Shown here piece after piece: positions 1 to 10,519 of a stretch of 64,000 nt of DNA (position 1 is its first letter; each line of letters opens with the position of its first letter). The DNA is taken from the NCBI GenBank assembly GCA_026874595.1, contig CM049318.1:6031741-6095740 (forward strand), in the 5' to 3' direction. The notes under the pieces are model-generated. The model did not search any database. It worked only from the letters and a program-made list of their open reading frames with translations, and was not told where the DNA came from. Made by a program: the position numbers and the translations under genes. Source of the stretch: Sipunculus nudus (Eukaryota; Annelida; Sipuncula; Golfingiida; Sipunculidae).

Positions 1-1245
1 ATATTATTATGCGCAAGATGATCAGAACTTTCAGAAGAGCCTGTGTTTAATACAGCAAGACAATTTAAACAATAATTTTCAAAAAGGAGGAAAACAGAAA
101 TCTTGCATTACCGGATTTTCCAGCTTCCTTCCTCACTTTTTAGAGAAACAATCTCTTCAGACTCTCAAATTAACTTTAAGAAAAAAGCCGATCGATGAAA
201 TAACAAACCACTAGAGCTCATTTTAGATGTCAACTGACTAGTTTAAGAGAAAATAACTTTTTAAGTAAAAAGCGTCGTCGATCTTAGATTATAAGATCAG
301 AATAGGTCCAATTACAAATTCGATATTCAAATATGTATTTTGCTACCACCAAAACCACATAATCCATATACTGAATCATTGCAGACCAAGCCATTGAAAA
401 AACAATTCGAAATGTCGGATGACTGGCATTTTGAATTTCAGACTCTCCCGAATTTCGCCTTACTTTCACGAGGAACACCATCGCTATTTTTTTAATTATT
501 CAATATAGAAGAACTCAAAATTCGCTCTCCACGGAACTGGAACCTTCCAATGTTATATCCAATAAAGTCCTGGGCAAATTTCCTTGGAATACTAAAATTA
601 GGCCACCGTGACCTTTATTCTTTGAGCTATAGAAGAAACATGAAAGCACTGTGAAAATTAAGAACATGATGTGAGCCCCGTTATGTAAGATTTGAACAAA
701 CCGCAACAGCTGGATTTAAAAATTTCTAATTCAATTAAGATTGAGGACGAGCCCTGTGAAATATCCTTGGAAACCTAAAATTAGTTAAATGTGGCCTTAT
801 TTTATGTGAGCTGTAAGGGATCAATGGCGTAAAGCTTGAAGTTAATTTACCAAATATTCTTGATTCCTTAACAAATATTTACACCAGGTCAGAACATCAA
901 GAATTAATGAAAACATTTCCTGCCAGAATTCAGCTGAGAATCATAGCCAATTGACCATTTTGTTTATGTTTACCTTGAATTCGTCCAATTTTATTTATTG
1001 CAAATTATTAGCTTATTGAAAATACATTTATTTTGAGCCTATAATAAACTTTTAGATAAATATACTTTTTTAATTTAAATATGGTGAATAATTTATTAAA
1101 TTATTATACTTGAAAATCTTAGTTTCACAGACTTCGATATTATATACACGCAAATCTTACAAAAAAAAACTTACAATGTATGGATCTACAAACATATCTT
1201 GCTTACTTTGAACGGAGTATCGTAAATTAAGTTCGTCTGATTCAG
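1..1245. other. No recognised feature (upstream of first CUB exon)
   Basis: AT-rich sequence with only short unsupported open frames. I found no CUB-like half-exon, no convincing promoter and no repeat with a second copy in the window. If the CUB gene starts upstream, this is probably intron, because the first recognisable exon at 1246 opens in the middle of a codon. Confidence 0.5.
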
Positions 1246-1379
1246 AATGTGGTTCCCAGAACTCGCCAGTTATCGTCAACGGGTCGTCGGGACAAGGGTT
1301 TCTGCATTCCCCTGGATATCCAGACAGTTACCCGAACGGACTGACTTGTTGCTGGCTATTAATTGCTCAAAGAGATCAG
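1246..1379 (+). CDS. CUB-domain gene, exon a1 (N-terminal half of CUB 1)
   Basis: A 134-nt internal exon between an acceptor ending TTCAG and a donor CAG/GTACTT. Two bases complete a split codon, then the frame reads CGS, followed by a GFLHSPGYPDSYPN stretch and TCCWLLIAQRDQ. The pattern Cys-Gly, SPxYPxxY, C-x-W is the classic first half of a CUB domain, an extracellular beta-sandwich that binds proteins or sugars. The exon enters in phase 1 and leaves in phase 0, exactly as the exon at 9455 does, and the two have the same length. No start codon or signal peptide is visible, so the gene must begin upstream. Domain assignment is firm; the gene's role is unknown. Confidence 0.8.
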
Positions 1380-1651
1380 GTACTTTTGATATCATCCTGG
1401 ACAAGGTTTTCGAGAATTAAATGATCTGTCAAACTAGATTACATGTAAACAATCATTGTGTATTGGTGAATAAAAAGTGAATTACATGTTTTTCTCCGAG
1501 TTCGCCTTTTAAAAATATAAAATGACCTAAAGCAAAAAAACAAGGCAAAAGCAAGATTCTGACACATTTATTACATAGCTATAAATATTATATTCGTAAA
1601 AATATAAATACTCTGTTTGAAATGACCGCAAACGTTTTCCCATTTTGTTAG

Positions 1652-1895
1652 AAAATCAAAGTTGCCACATTTCACCTTGACCTTGAAGACGGTTACGATT
1701 TCTTGAGCTTCCATAAAGTGGATGGATCACTTATTCAGCCATCTTCAAGGTATACTGGTAGAAGGAATACAACAAAAACACTGACATTCTCTGGATCAGC
1801 GATGTACATAACCTTTACCACAGATATGAGGATCAGGAAGCAAGGATTTCTTTTGAGTTGGTCATTTGAACCGGCCCCACAGTCAACCACAACCA
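1652..1895 (+). CDS. CUB-domain gene, exon a2 (C-terminal half of CUB 1)
   Basis: Opens in phase 0 after acceptor TTTGTTAG and reads KIKVATFHLDLEDGYDFLSF, later FTGSG-like FSGSAMYITFTTD and GFLLSWSFE. These are the acidic DxEDGYDFL segment, the buried middle strand and the terminal GFxxxW strand of a CUB domain. No cysteine is seen, so the second CUB disulfide is absent. The chosen end uses a weak donor (A/GTGGAG) that gives phase 1, matching the next exon; without splicing the frame runs on to a stop at 1936. The 3' boundary is therefore less certain than the domain call. Confidence 0.75.
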
Positions 1896-1989
1896 GTGGA
1901 GAGGAGCATTCTTTTAAGAAATCCATATTATCCTGAAACAACGACGTTCCGTTTAAACATGGAACTACTATCTGTAGCATTTTAAGTTT

Positions 1990-2090
<101 letters not shown>

Positions 2091-2197
2091 AGTTTTATTG
2101 CTAAACGAATCCAACAGTGGCCTATTAGCTGGTTGCTGGTACTCAGTGTTTAACATCAACTGTTAACAGCATTCGTCTGATCATTTTTAAATAAATA

Positions 2198-2198
<1 letters not shown>

Positions 2199-2244
<46 letters not shown>
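2199..2244. repeat. (TA)n microsatellite
   Basis: About 22 TA dinucleotides with one C interruption, in the same intron as the previous TA tract, about 90 bp before CUB exon a3. Confidence 0.95.
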
Positions 2245-2331
2245 GTATAATACTATCTTATATATATAAATGTATATTTATGTGTGTGTACCTGCGTAAC
2301 ATTTAAATATGATATCCTGATTTACATTTAG

Positions 2332-2446
2332 CTTGTGGATCCATCGACTCATCCTCATCAATGGTACACAGATAGATGGAGTTCTGCACTTAAATCTCGA
2401 TTCATACCGTTGGTGTGCCTCGCTGTATGTTGCTAAAATTGACCAG
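2332..2446 (+). pseudogene. CUB-domain gene, exon b1 (half of CUB 2), frame broken
   Basis: Acceptor CATTTAG and donor CAG/GTAAGA bound a 115-nt exon. Entered in the phase left by the previous exon it reads CGSIDSSSS, the expected CUB start, but then stops at a TAG. Shifted by one base, the remainder reads INGTQIDGVLHLNLDSYRW and ends AKIDQ, matching the second part of exon a1 (VNG...LIAQRDQ). A length of 115 is one short of what phase requires. The equivalent exon at 10405 has the same length and also breaks. Either the gene is decaying, or splicing here differs from what I inferred; an internal acceptor near 2392 would restore phase in this copy only. Confidence 0.55.
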
Positions 2447-2577
2447 GTAAGATGATATATCTATAAATATGGACAGTTTCTCTATGAAATTGGTTAAACT
2501 TATATTATATTTAGTTGGTCCATATTATTACACTGCGTTTTGAAATAATTAGGTGACATAAAATTCCCTCACTACAG

Positions 2578-2818
2578 GTTCTTTTCATCTCTGTTGATAC
2601 TGCCTGGGGATGGGTTGATATCTACGCGGCGGATGTTTATTGGTTCCGGAGTTGGACCCCCATATATATAAAATTTACCGGCAGAATGTTCCTTGTTGTA
2701 ATGAAGAGTTATCGACGGTTCGACCGTGGCAACCTTCAGATCCTTGTATTGTCATTTATGCCAGTATCTCAGAGGATATTAAGCCCGACAGCATCTACTG
2801 ATGGACAAGCTCTAAAAG
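2578..2818 (+). CDS. CUB-domain gene, exon b2 (C-terminal half of CUB 2)
   Basis: Follows acceptor CACTACAG in phase 0 and reads VLFISVDTAWGWVDIYAADV, then IKFTGRMFLVVMKSY and GNLQILVLSF. It keeps the CUB strand pattern but is more divergent than the other copies. A donor AAAAG/GTTATT ends the exon in phase 1 (241 nt), which joins cleanly to the phase-1 exon at 9455, 6.6 kb downstream. The intervening intron holds a Helitron-like element, a SINE and a large foldback element. Without the donor the frame would stop 12 nt later. Confidence 0.65.
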
Positions 2819-2937
2819 GTTATTATAAGTAAACTAAGTGAACTATGATAATTATTATTATTTTTATTGAAATTATTTAAATATATTTTAATAATATTAG
2901 AGTAATAATAAATAGTAATTATGACCATATAGATTTT

Positions 2938-2987
2938 ATTATTATTAATATTATTATTATTATTATTATTATCATTAGTATTATTAC
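2938..2987. repeat. (ATT)n imperfect microsatellite
   Basis: Imperfect ATT trinucleotide array just downstream of CUB exon b2, inside the long intron. Confidence 0.9.
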
Positions 2988-3764
2988 TTTGTTTAAGAGG
3001 TATTATTTTTATTTGCCTCCATAATTTCTCATTTTACGGAAATGCAAGCGGAAAGGAAAAAAATAAGTGTCTATAAACCGGCGAAAATTTTTCAATTTTG
3101 CAAAATTTGGTGGATTTTTAAGAACTAAGCCCCGCCTTGGAAATCACATTCTTTCTATTTGCCACTAGGGCACACGCGTATGATTGAGAGGTCTGCAACA
3201 TTTTTTTTATAACTTTTTTTTTATTAAATCTGTGATTTCATAACTTTGGGAAGAGAACATAAACTAATCCACTGCAGATTTTGTTTTTTTTTAATTACAT
3301 ACATTATGTGAACAAGAACTGAAATGTGATTTACCGATTTGAAACCGCTTATTGCAATTTTAATTTACCCTATTCATTTGTTCGATGAATAAAAATAACT
3401 TTCAGTATACGTTTTCTAATAAACGCTTTTATACCATGAGTGCTTTGAATCGAAGAGGGTGTTTCAGTTATCTCTTTTATTGTTAAATAGGTGTTTACTC
3501 CATAAGCAGTTAAAACCACGCTATACGTCTCCTTAGAGACAGATATTGTATCATGATGCACTGTCGAAGGTTTGGTAAATATTTCAAAGCTGTAAATGGT
3601 CCGTGATATATAAGGGAACCTGCTTTTTATCATTCTCTCATGCTTAAATTCAGTTGATAGTAACATATACTACTTATAAAAGGAAATCGGAAATTTTTTG
3701 TTCCCAACGTTTTCTGAAACCGCGTGGTGTATGACACTGTGCCATACCTCATTTTAAAGGTTAT
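2988..3764. other. Intron sequence, nothing recognised
   Basis: AT-rich intron with several poly-T runs. I see no repeat partner or coding signature here. Confidence 0.5.
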
Positions 3765-4980
3765 TAGCCCTCGACCTTAGAGGCTGAAGGGCTATTGTCG
3801 TCAATCAAGCCGTCCGTCCAGCGTGTGTTTACATTTACTTGTGAATGGGATATCTCGAAAAGGATTTACTGTAGGAATTTTATTTCTTCGGTGCTGATGT
3901 ATATTAACAAAATCTCGGTCAAATTCGAAGATGGGTGACCTTGACTTATTTTTCAACGTTTTAGAGCGAATTAAAGAAACAAACCGGAATGTGTTAACAT
4001 TTACCTTGTCAGCAGGACATCTCGAAGAAGGATTTATCATAGGAATTTTATTTCTTCGGTGCTGATGTATATTAACATAATCTCAGTCAAGTTCAAAGAT
4101 GGGTGACCTTGACTTATTTTTCAACGTTTGAGAGCGAATTATAGAATCAAACCGGCATGTGTTAACATTTACCTTGTCAGCAGGATATCTCAAAAACGAT
4201 TTACCGTAGGAATTTTATTTCTTTGGTGCTGATGTATATTAACAAAATCTTTTTAACAAAAATTGGTGACCTTGACTCATTTTCGACGTTTTAGAGCGAA
4301 TTAGAGAAAAACCTACAAGCTTATTTCTCAGGAACCACTGTGTGGATTGTTATAAAACATGCTATGCTTATTTGCACTGATGGTCTGTAATTGCTGCACG
4401 AGTTTGGGGGCGCCACCTCCAATTCCTGATTTTAAAAGAATTTTTATCGGATTTTCAATTTTGGCTTTGTGAGCTGGATATCTCCAAAAGTATCCAACAC
4501 AGGAATTTTATTTCTTCGGTGCTGACACATATCAACACAATCTCGGTCAAGTTTGAAGATGGATGACCTTGACCCACTTCTTAAGGTCACAGAGCTTATA
4601 ATAGAAACAACTTAGGAGCTTGTTTCTCAGGAACCACTGGATGGATTGTTTTGAAATGGGGAATGGTAATTGGCCTTGATGATCCCTTACGTGCTCCATG
4701 ACTTACAAAGACTGGGGTCAGACTTACAAAGTTACCACATACCTCTCTAGTTCCGATTCACAACTTGAACAAGAGACAAATATTACATGATTACTTGTTA
4801 CTGTTACCACCCATAAATACTGTTCTTTTGCCTAGGGCTTTTGTCAGCTTTTACTGATATTCTATTCGCCGATATGAGAATCAGTAATTTGTAATGTACA
4901 CGTCATTTGTAATCACACGTTTTATGATTTGCGTGGAGGGTACCATCGAAAACAGCCGAACTGCCTTCGGCTAAGATCGG
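3765..4980 (+). mobile_element. Helitron-like tandem-repeat element (family D)
   Basis: Begins with a hairpin whose 7-bp arms are TAGCCCT (3765-3771) and AGGGCTA (3788-3794), followed by CCGTCCGTCC. Four diverged units follow, marked by GGAATTTTATTTCTTCGGTG near 3874, 4042, 4209 and 4502, each with GGTGACCTTGAC. The first three are about 168 bp apart. The likely 3' end is a second perfect 7-bp hairpin, AGCCGAA/TTCGGCT (4954-4972). Terminal hairpins around a variable tandem core resemble non-autonomous Helitron/Helentron elements of bivalves (the pearl family has such a core); no coding capacity is visible. The outer limits are inferred. Confidence 0.6.
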
Positions 4981-6179
4981 TTTGTCTGTGTGGGTGCCTC
5001 TAGCGCAGGATTAATGACTCTGGTGCATATGAATAACCCCTGCTTTCAACGGTGGATTTAAGCATGTTAGGCCTGTGTGAAAAACACACGTCTCACTTTA
5101 TGAAAAGAAAGATTTCAACCCAGGAGGATAAATGACAAAACCTAATTCAGTGTCCCCATTCCCGGAAATGAGGTGGGGTGTAGCCGGGGGTCATAGGCTT
5201 TAAAATTGGTTTTATAAGATTGAAAAGAGGGTCCGCCGGGTGAAAAGGGGTGACGGACCCCCTGTACTCCCCTTGGGTCCGCTTCTGCTTCTAATGAGTT
5301 ACGCATTTTTCCGTTTCTTTCTTCAGAAATTGATTCCTTGTTTCCTTGCCTTTAAACGTACATTTAATTAATCTTTCATATCCTCCTCACATCAGCCTAT
5401 TCTTTTTACGTCCATCAATAGTAACCAGTCAAAGATCATAAAAAACCTGAATGCCTCCGCGTCCCATTCCGGTTCGCAAATGTTAACATCATCAATGACC
5501 AGGTCTTCAAGGTAAACATACCGGTGTATGAATTGAGCAAAGCCCGATAAAAGAAATGTAACCAAATATTTGTACATATCGTATTGAGAGAGTATCCCAC
5601 TGAAAATCTCTTTTAGAAAAGAAACTTTAGCCAACATTTCTTATCTCTGTTAATATATCTCCCCCAATCCCATTAAAAAAACTGTTATACCGGGTTTATC
5701 AGCTAGTATACATATATAACTTATTATGTCTCCCCTACCATGATGTCAGGCCTATTGTGTTTGGTCTGTCGATGCTTGCGGCCTGTCATCGGCTTCGTCT
5801 CATTTCTATTGAATATCATATTTTGTCAACCACTTAATAGTTTTGTTTATATTTAAATTGTATGTATCAATAATTGAGAGGAGCTCACATACCGGTAACT
5901 TTGAACTTCATATTCAAGGTCAAATAATTGAAAATTAAAAACAATGTGAACACATAACATTTGAAGTTTTGCACGTTCTCTCCTCAGGTTTGATTCGCAA
6001 TTTGTCATCAAAGTACTCGATGAACTTGAAAGCTGTAGACCTTGAACTGGATCTACAAGAATCATCCATACCCTGGCTCATTGTTTCTATAATTTCTTGT
6101 GAAACAGATTAGGTTTTAAAAATGCGTATTTTATCAATCAATTTTAAACACAAGTTGTTTCATGCAAGGTCTTAAACCG
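4981..6179. other. Intron sequence, nothing recognised
   Basis: Mixed unique-looking sequence with only short unsupported open frames. No recognisable repeat head or domain. Confidence 0.45.
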
Positions 6180-6572
6180 GCTTCTGTGCTGCAGGGGTAG
6201 AGAGCACAGGGCTCAAAGCGGGGAGATCGTGAGTTCGAATCTCATCGGAGGCGGTGAGAGTTTTCACGGTCCCCCCCAGGAGAGCGATCTGCAGGTTTAA
6301 GGTGGAGAATGTGCCCAACAGTCGTGTTTCACTCACAAACGAGCGCGCCTTTCGGGGGTTCCTTGGTGTTATGACCCAGCAATGGGGATGACACACACCC
6401 AGGAGCCTCAGGAAAAATACACCGAGCCTGGTTGACGGCAGAATTATCGCGTGTAAGCCCCTGTCACGTAGTCCGAACCAGAATGGAAATCTACAGATGT
6501 ACATAATACTTAGTTAAGTAGCATTAAAAAATTGAGGCGGTTACCTCCACCCAAAAAAAATCCTTAAAAAAG
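6180..6572 (+). mobile_element. tRNA-derived SINE
   Basis: The first 73 nt (6180-6252) fold like a tRNA: arms GCTTCTG and CGGAGGC pair over 7 bp with two G-T wobbles, an A-box-like GCAGGGGTAGAG is present, and a T arm GTGAG-TTCGAAT-CTCAT gives the B box. A unique body of roughly 300 bp follows, then a short A-rich end after CCTCCACCC. A second copy of the body, without the tRNA head, lies at 52703-52980. RNA polymerase III promoter boxes plus a repeated body define a SINE; copies would be spread by a LINE. The anticodon region is too degraded to name the parental tRNA. Confidence 0.75.
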
Positions 6573-6589
6573 CAAGGTATTGAACCAGT

Positions 6590-6850
6590 TTGAAAACGGG
6601 TGATCTTAACCTTCATCTTCGATGTCAGATTAAATTCAATATTTATAAGGCTATTGATACATAAATTCTTTCTACCTAAATCTTTGAAAACAAATCGGAA
6701 CTGGTTACCTTGACCTACATCTTATTAGTAAAATAATCAGAAAACTAAGATATTTATGATACCCATAACTTCTGAAGAACTTTTGTCCTCCAGTTTGATA
6801 CACCAAATGTTTTAGGCAAGTTTTGATGAATTTTGAAAACTTATTACCTT
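6590..6850 (+). repeat. Degenerate tandem repeat with TTACCTTGA motif
   Basis: Three weak copies of a roughly 120-bp unit, marked by TGAAAAC...TTACCTTGA-like motifs near 6590, 6700 and 6835. Probably a decayed relative of the tandem-core elements elsewhere in the window. Confidence 0.35.
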
Positions 6851-6908
6851 GAGCTTGATATTTACGGAAGCTTATTGCTGCCACCTGGTAAAAGAAAAAT
6901 AAATTATT

Positions 6909-7012
6909 TATCTCGTACGTACGACATACTATCTCGTACGTACGACATACTATCTCGTACGTACGACATACTATCTCGTACTAACGACATATTATCCCAT
7001 ACGTACGACTTA
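6909..7012 (+). repeat. 21-bp palindromic satellite, left arm (5 copies)
   Basis: Five tandem 21-bp units with the self-complementary core TCGTACGTACGA; the last two are mutated. They are the inverted counterpart of the array at 8826-9243. Confidence 0.9.
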
Positions 7013-7656
7013 ATTAAAATTACGCATCTGATTCACAGAATACACAACAGGCCAACTGATATATGTATAAGCAATATATATATATATATGTTAAATAATC
7101 TTTTAAACTATTTAATGCATAAACAGCCATTGATATGATTGGTGAGTAGCTGAACAGACAACAATCCATTTAATGGGGTACGTATAATTTTTATTTTGAA
7201 CTAAATTATAAAAAAAAAATATATTAAAGCTATTACTCATGGACGTGCGATTAATCTGTGACAGAAGAATACGAAATTTTAAAAATAAGTCTTAACCTCA
7301 TATGTCAGGCTGAAGTGGTGGTAAAATCTACACCTCAGATTTGTCTCATTTGCGGATTGGTATAAGATCTTGTATGTGGTACATGTACGTATAACTCACC
7401 CTTCTGTAAACAGCATGAAGTTCAACTTATGAGATCAAGCACTTCGTTTCATAATATATGAATCACGAACCTCTCCTAATGGGTATCTCTGTTTTACAGA
7501 ACCTCTATAAGTGACTGTTAATTGTTTACATAAGAAGCCCGGTGATCAAAGGAAAGATCCACATTTGACAATTATAAAAAAAAAAGAAAAAAAAATGTAA
7601 GAAGAAACACCTAGAGAAGCTTGAAACCCCTTGAATTGCGAATTTATGCTGTACCA

Positions 7657-7670
7657 CCACCAGGTGGCGT
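7657..7670 (+). promoter_or_regulatory. CTCF-like motif in the centre of foldback element 1
   Basis: CCACCAGGTGGCGT agrees with the bilaterian CTCF core consensus CCASYAGRKGGCRS at 13 of 14 positions. Binding is purely inferred from the motif. Confidence 0.25.
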
Positions 7671-7930
7671 GAGCGCTGTGTTTGTCTCGTTTCTTAACGA
7701 TTGGTCTCGTTTCTAAATTTTATTTCCATTTCAAATTTGCCATATAAGCATAGGAATCCCCCGCAAGTAACAATAACTAATTGTGTCCCTTGCACATGTC
7801 GGGATATTTTATCTGGTCAAACAAGAACCTCTGATAGACATTACATGTATTACTAATGACATTAATAGTATCCACCGGCTATCCATTCTAACACAGCGCT
7901 GGTATTATATCCCAAGGCTTTCAGTCTTTT

Positions 7931-7943
7931 CACACACACACAC

Positions 7944-8021
<78 letters not shown>
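7931..8021. repeat. (CA)n(TA)n(GA)n compound microsatellite
   Basis: Three dinucleotide runs follow each other directly: about 8 CA, 20 TA and 18 GA. It lies in the loop of foldback element 1 and creates spurious open frames on both strands. Confidence 0.95.
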
Positions 8022-8023
<2 letters not shown>

Positions 8024-8825
8024 GGTAAACAGGAGATATTAAGCCCGTGTATCGGCACGGATTTGCTGAACAACTTTCGTATTCAGCCAAAAAAGAGTTA
8101 ATAACTCGAGACAAAACACATATTATTAAAAAAGAACATGAACCTTGATTACAATATAGAGGTGTCTGTAATACAGAGATGCCCGTAAGGAGAGGTTCCT
8201 GATTCATATATTATGCCACGAAGTGCTTGATCCCTTCAGGTGAACTCCGTGCCGTTTTCAGTAGGGCGAGTGACACTGTGCATTATGTCATAAATCTAGT
8301 TCTTATACAGATCAGTTTTGGTATATTAGAAACCTACCCCATATATATTCATTCTCAATTACTTAAAATCAGGCTATTTGGGAGCTGTGCCTCTTGTCCG
8401 AACCCTTCTGTCGCCAAAAAGTAGTTTCATTTTGGCAAAGACAAGATTTGTTTCTTATTAACATTATAACAGGCTCCCTATTATAACATCATACACTGCT
8501 AACAGAAATTAATTACCTATTTAAAAATGAAAGTTCTGTATATGACTGTCAGACAACGATTTGATGTATATTTCGCTTGCTTGAAATATTACAGAAACCT
8601 GGACACACACAAAACATGTGAAAGGAATAGCATTTAAATATATACTGTAAATAAAAAGATATATGTGAGTGTGTGTTAGTTTCAACGGTGGTCCAGTGGT
8701 TTGCAAGGAGGTGGAGATGTTTTATATATAGTTAATGTGAAAACATACATTATTTAACATATACTCATAGCTTATACATATATCTGTTGGCATGTTGTCT
8801 AGTCTATGAATCAGTAAGATTTATT

Positions 8826-9243
8826 ATGTCGTACGTACGGGATAATATGTCGTACGTACGAGATAATATGTCGTACGTACGAGATAGTATGTCGTACGTA
8901 CGAGATAGTATGTCGTACGTACGAGGTAGTATGTCGTACGTACGAGGTAGTATGTCGTTCGTACGAGGTAGTATGTTGTACGTACGAGATAGTATGTCGT
9001 ACGTTCGAGAGAGTATGTCGTACCTACGAGATAGTATGTCGTACGTACGAGATAGTATGTCGTACGTACGAGACAGTATGTCGTACGTACGAGATAGTAT
9101 GTCGTACGTACGAGGTAGTATGTCGTACCTACGAGATAGTATGTCGTACGTACGAGATAGTATGTCGTACGTACGAGACAGTATGTCGTACGTACGAGAC
9201 AGTATGTCGTACGTACGAGATAGTATGTCGTACGTACGAGATA
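8826..9243 (-). repeat. 21-bp palindromic satellite, right arm (20 copies)
   Basis: Twenty tandem 21-bp units with core TCGTACGTACGA. Because 21 is a multiple of three and the core is self-complementary, both strands stay open (repeating MSYVRDS on plus, ILSRTYD on minus). The substitutions change residues freely and the 5-copy left array shows the same unit, so I treat this as satellite DNA rather than a gene. Confidence 0.9.
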
Positions 9244-9454
9244 AAGTATTTATTTTTCTTTTACCAGGTGGCAGCAACACGCTTCCGTAGATTTTAAATG
9301 TTAAATCTTTAGAAATACATGATTTCTGTGAACACTATAAACTTTGGAGTACTGCCGACCACCCCCACACACACATCTGGAGATATGATCCATTTGGAGA
9401 GGAGACATATATGTAAGCTTAAAAAAAATCAAAACCTGATATTCTCGGTTTTAG

Positions 9455-9588
9455 CATGTCGGCCGATCGGCTCACCGACAACGATCAGAAGTGAACAGGG
9501 TGATGACATCTTGTCTTCTCATGGGCACTCGAACTTGTACCGGAATGGAGTTAGCTGTCACTGGCTCCTCGTTGCAAATAAAAATAAG
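9455..9588 (+). CDS. CUB-domain gene, exon a1' (N-terminal half of CUB 3)
   Basis: A 134-nt exon between acceptor CGGTTTTAG and donor AAG/GTTGTT, the same length and phases (1 in, 0 out) as exon a1 at 1246. It reads ACRPIGSPTT, a loop segment, and NGVSCHWLLVANKNK, which keeps the two cysteines and the C-x-W of a CUB first half. The CG pair seen in the other copies is CR here. It lies 166 bp after the end of foldback element 1, and would receive the phase-1 splice from exon b2 at 2818. Confidence 0.75.
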
Positions 9589-9826
9589 GTTGTTTGCAGT
9601 TATTTGTCATTTAGCAACAATTTCTAGCAACACTCGTTCAGTTTTTTTTATAGAGAATTATATTTGTATCATAATGTAGGGTATCAAGTATTTTATTATA
9701 TTATACCAGAACGAATAATTATATTTCTTTAATAAATGTTGGTTCTAAAATGATATTGATATGATTATATTAAAGCATCAGTGACCCATGTACATGCTTA
9801 TTTAAAACTTCTTGTAACATTCACAG

Positions 9827-10079
9827 ATCGTTCAGATTATCATAACATACCTTGACATGGAGGAGGGTTATGATTTCCTTGGCTTTTACAATGGCCCCAG
9901 CGTGGTGTCACCGAGGCTTGCAAAGATAACAGGGAATCGTCACGACACGATGAACATTTCCTCGACCGGTCCGCACCTACTTGTTGACTTCATCTCAGAC
10001 GGATCGGTACGGGGAACTGGATTCCTACTGAGCTGGTCATTTCTACCTGTTTCACATCTAACTGGAGAGTTTGGAGCCG
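9827..10079 (+). CDS. CUB-domain gene, exon a2' (C-terminal half of CUB 3)
   Basis: Starts after acceptor ATTCACAG in phase 0 and reads IVQIIITYLDMEEGYDFLGF, YNGPS, KITGN, then HLLVDFISDGS and GTGFLLSWSF. This is the best-preserved CUB second half in the window and aligns closely with exon a2. It retains the acidic EEGYDFL stretch and the FxSDxS segment that in calcium-binding CUB domains carry ligands, but again has no cysteines. The donor GCCG/GTAACT ends the exon in phase 1 (253 nt), as needed for the next exon. Confidence 0.85.
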
Positions 10080-10404
10080 GTAACTTCTGTAAGAGTTGTC
10101 CATCATCTGCACTTATCTAAAATTTCAATATCAACTAGAGCCCAATATATCATTTTGGGAGATTTTTATAGAAAAACTCAAGTTTTATGAATAGGATTCC
10201 ATTATGCGAAATTTTGTATTTCCATCTGTAAATGTTTTCATCGTTCATTCTGACTTGCTTGTGCTTGCATCCTGGGTCTTATATATGTATCCTCCATGAT
10301 TAGGTTTCCAAATGTTCTCTTAATAACAAATCTAAATACACTAATTCTGTCTTTTGTATATGGATATTATAAACCTGTTTTCATAATTTGAATTTTATTT
10401 GCAG

Positions 10405-10519
10405 ATTGTGGATCAATACCTACACCTGCCCCCCTTACAACAGAAAGTGGATTTTTTTCTATTTCTGTTCATAACTTAGCAGGAAAAGCCGTTGGCTGCT
10501 AACAGCAAGTTCAAAGCAG
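10405..10519 (+). pseudogene. CUB-domain gene, exon b1' (half of CUB 4), frame broken
   Basis: Acceptor TATTTGCAG and donor CAG/GTACAT bound a 115-nt exon, the same length as exon b1. In the incoming phase it reads DCGSIPTPAPLTTESGFFSI and then VHN before reaching a stop; one base shifted, the end reads RWLLTASSKQ, the expected CWLLxAxxxQ block. The cysteine of that block is replaced by Arg. The frame change must lie between the two parts, near 10467-10490. As no in-frame reading of the whole exon exists, this copy looks broken or misassembled. Domain identity is clear; functionality is doubtful. Confidence 0.55.

Larger units (their letters stand above)
6863..9289. mobile_element. Foldback element 1 with palindromic 21-bp satellite arms
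   Basis: The ends are inverted repeats: TACGGAAGC then TTGCTGCCACCTGGTAAAAG on the left (6863 on), and its reverse complement at 9262-9289. Inverted homology continues inward on both sides. First come tandem 21-bp units centred on the palindrome TCGTACGTACGA (5 copies left, 20 right). Then a CTGATTCA...GCCAACxGATATATG block, and then a block at 7400-7520 matched by 8140-8270. The arms thus cover most of 2.4 kb around a 0.6-kb centre. No transposase is seen. The flanks GATATT and GATTTT are only a weak target-duplication candidate. It sits in the CUB-gene intron. Two inverted insertions of one repeat remain an alternative. Confidence 0.7.

Noticed and set aside
6180-6252. Functional tRNA gene
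   Set aside because: The anticodon arm does not fold and a SINE body follows; only the promoter-bearing head is preserved.
6172-6504. A 110-codon minus-strand frame
   Set aside because: It is antisense to the SINE, whose tRNA-like head and repeated body explain the sequence better.
7783-8207. Open frames of 81 and 100 codons through the dinucleotide repeats
   Set aside because: Coding potential comes from TA/GA/CA microsatellites; no domain outside them.
8826-9243. Possible CRISPR-like array
   Set aside because: The units are contiguous without spacers, the context is eukaryotic, and an inverted 5-copy array lies 1.8 kb away.
8787-9290. A 167-codon plus frame (repeating MSYVRDS) and an overlapping 158-codon minus frame
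   Set aside because: Both arise from 20 copies of a 21-bp palindromic satellite; open frames on both strands follow from unit length and composition, and substitutions are not codon-biased.
2578-9454. Two separate CUB genes rather than one
   Set aside because: Not excluded, but the phase-1 donor at 2818 and the matching acceptor at 9455 make a single gene the simpler reading; no start codon with a signal peptide was found before 9455.
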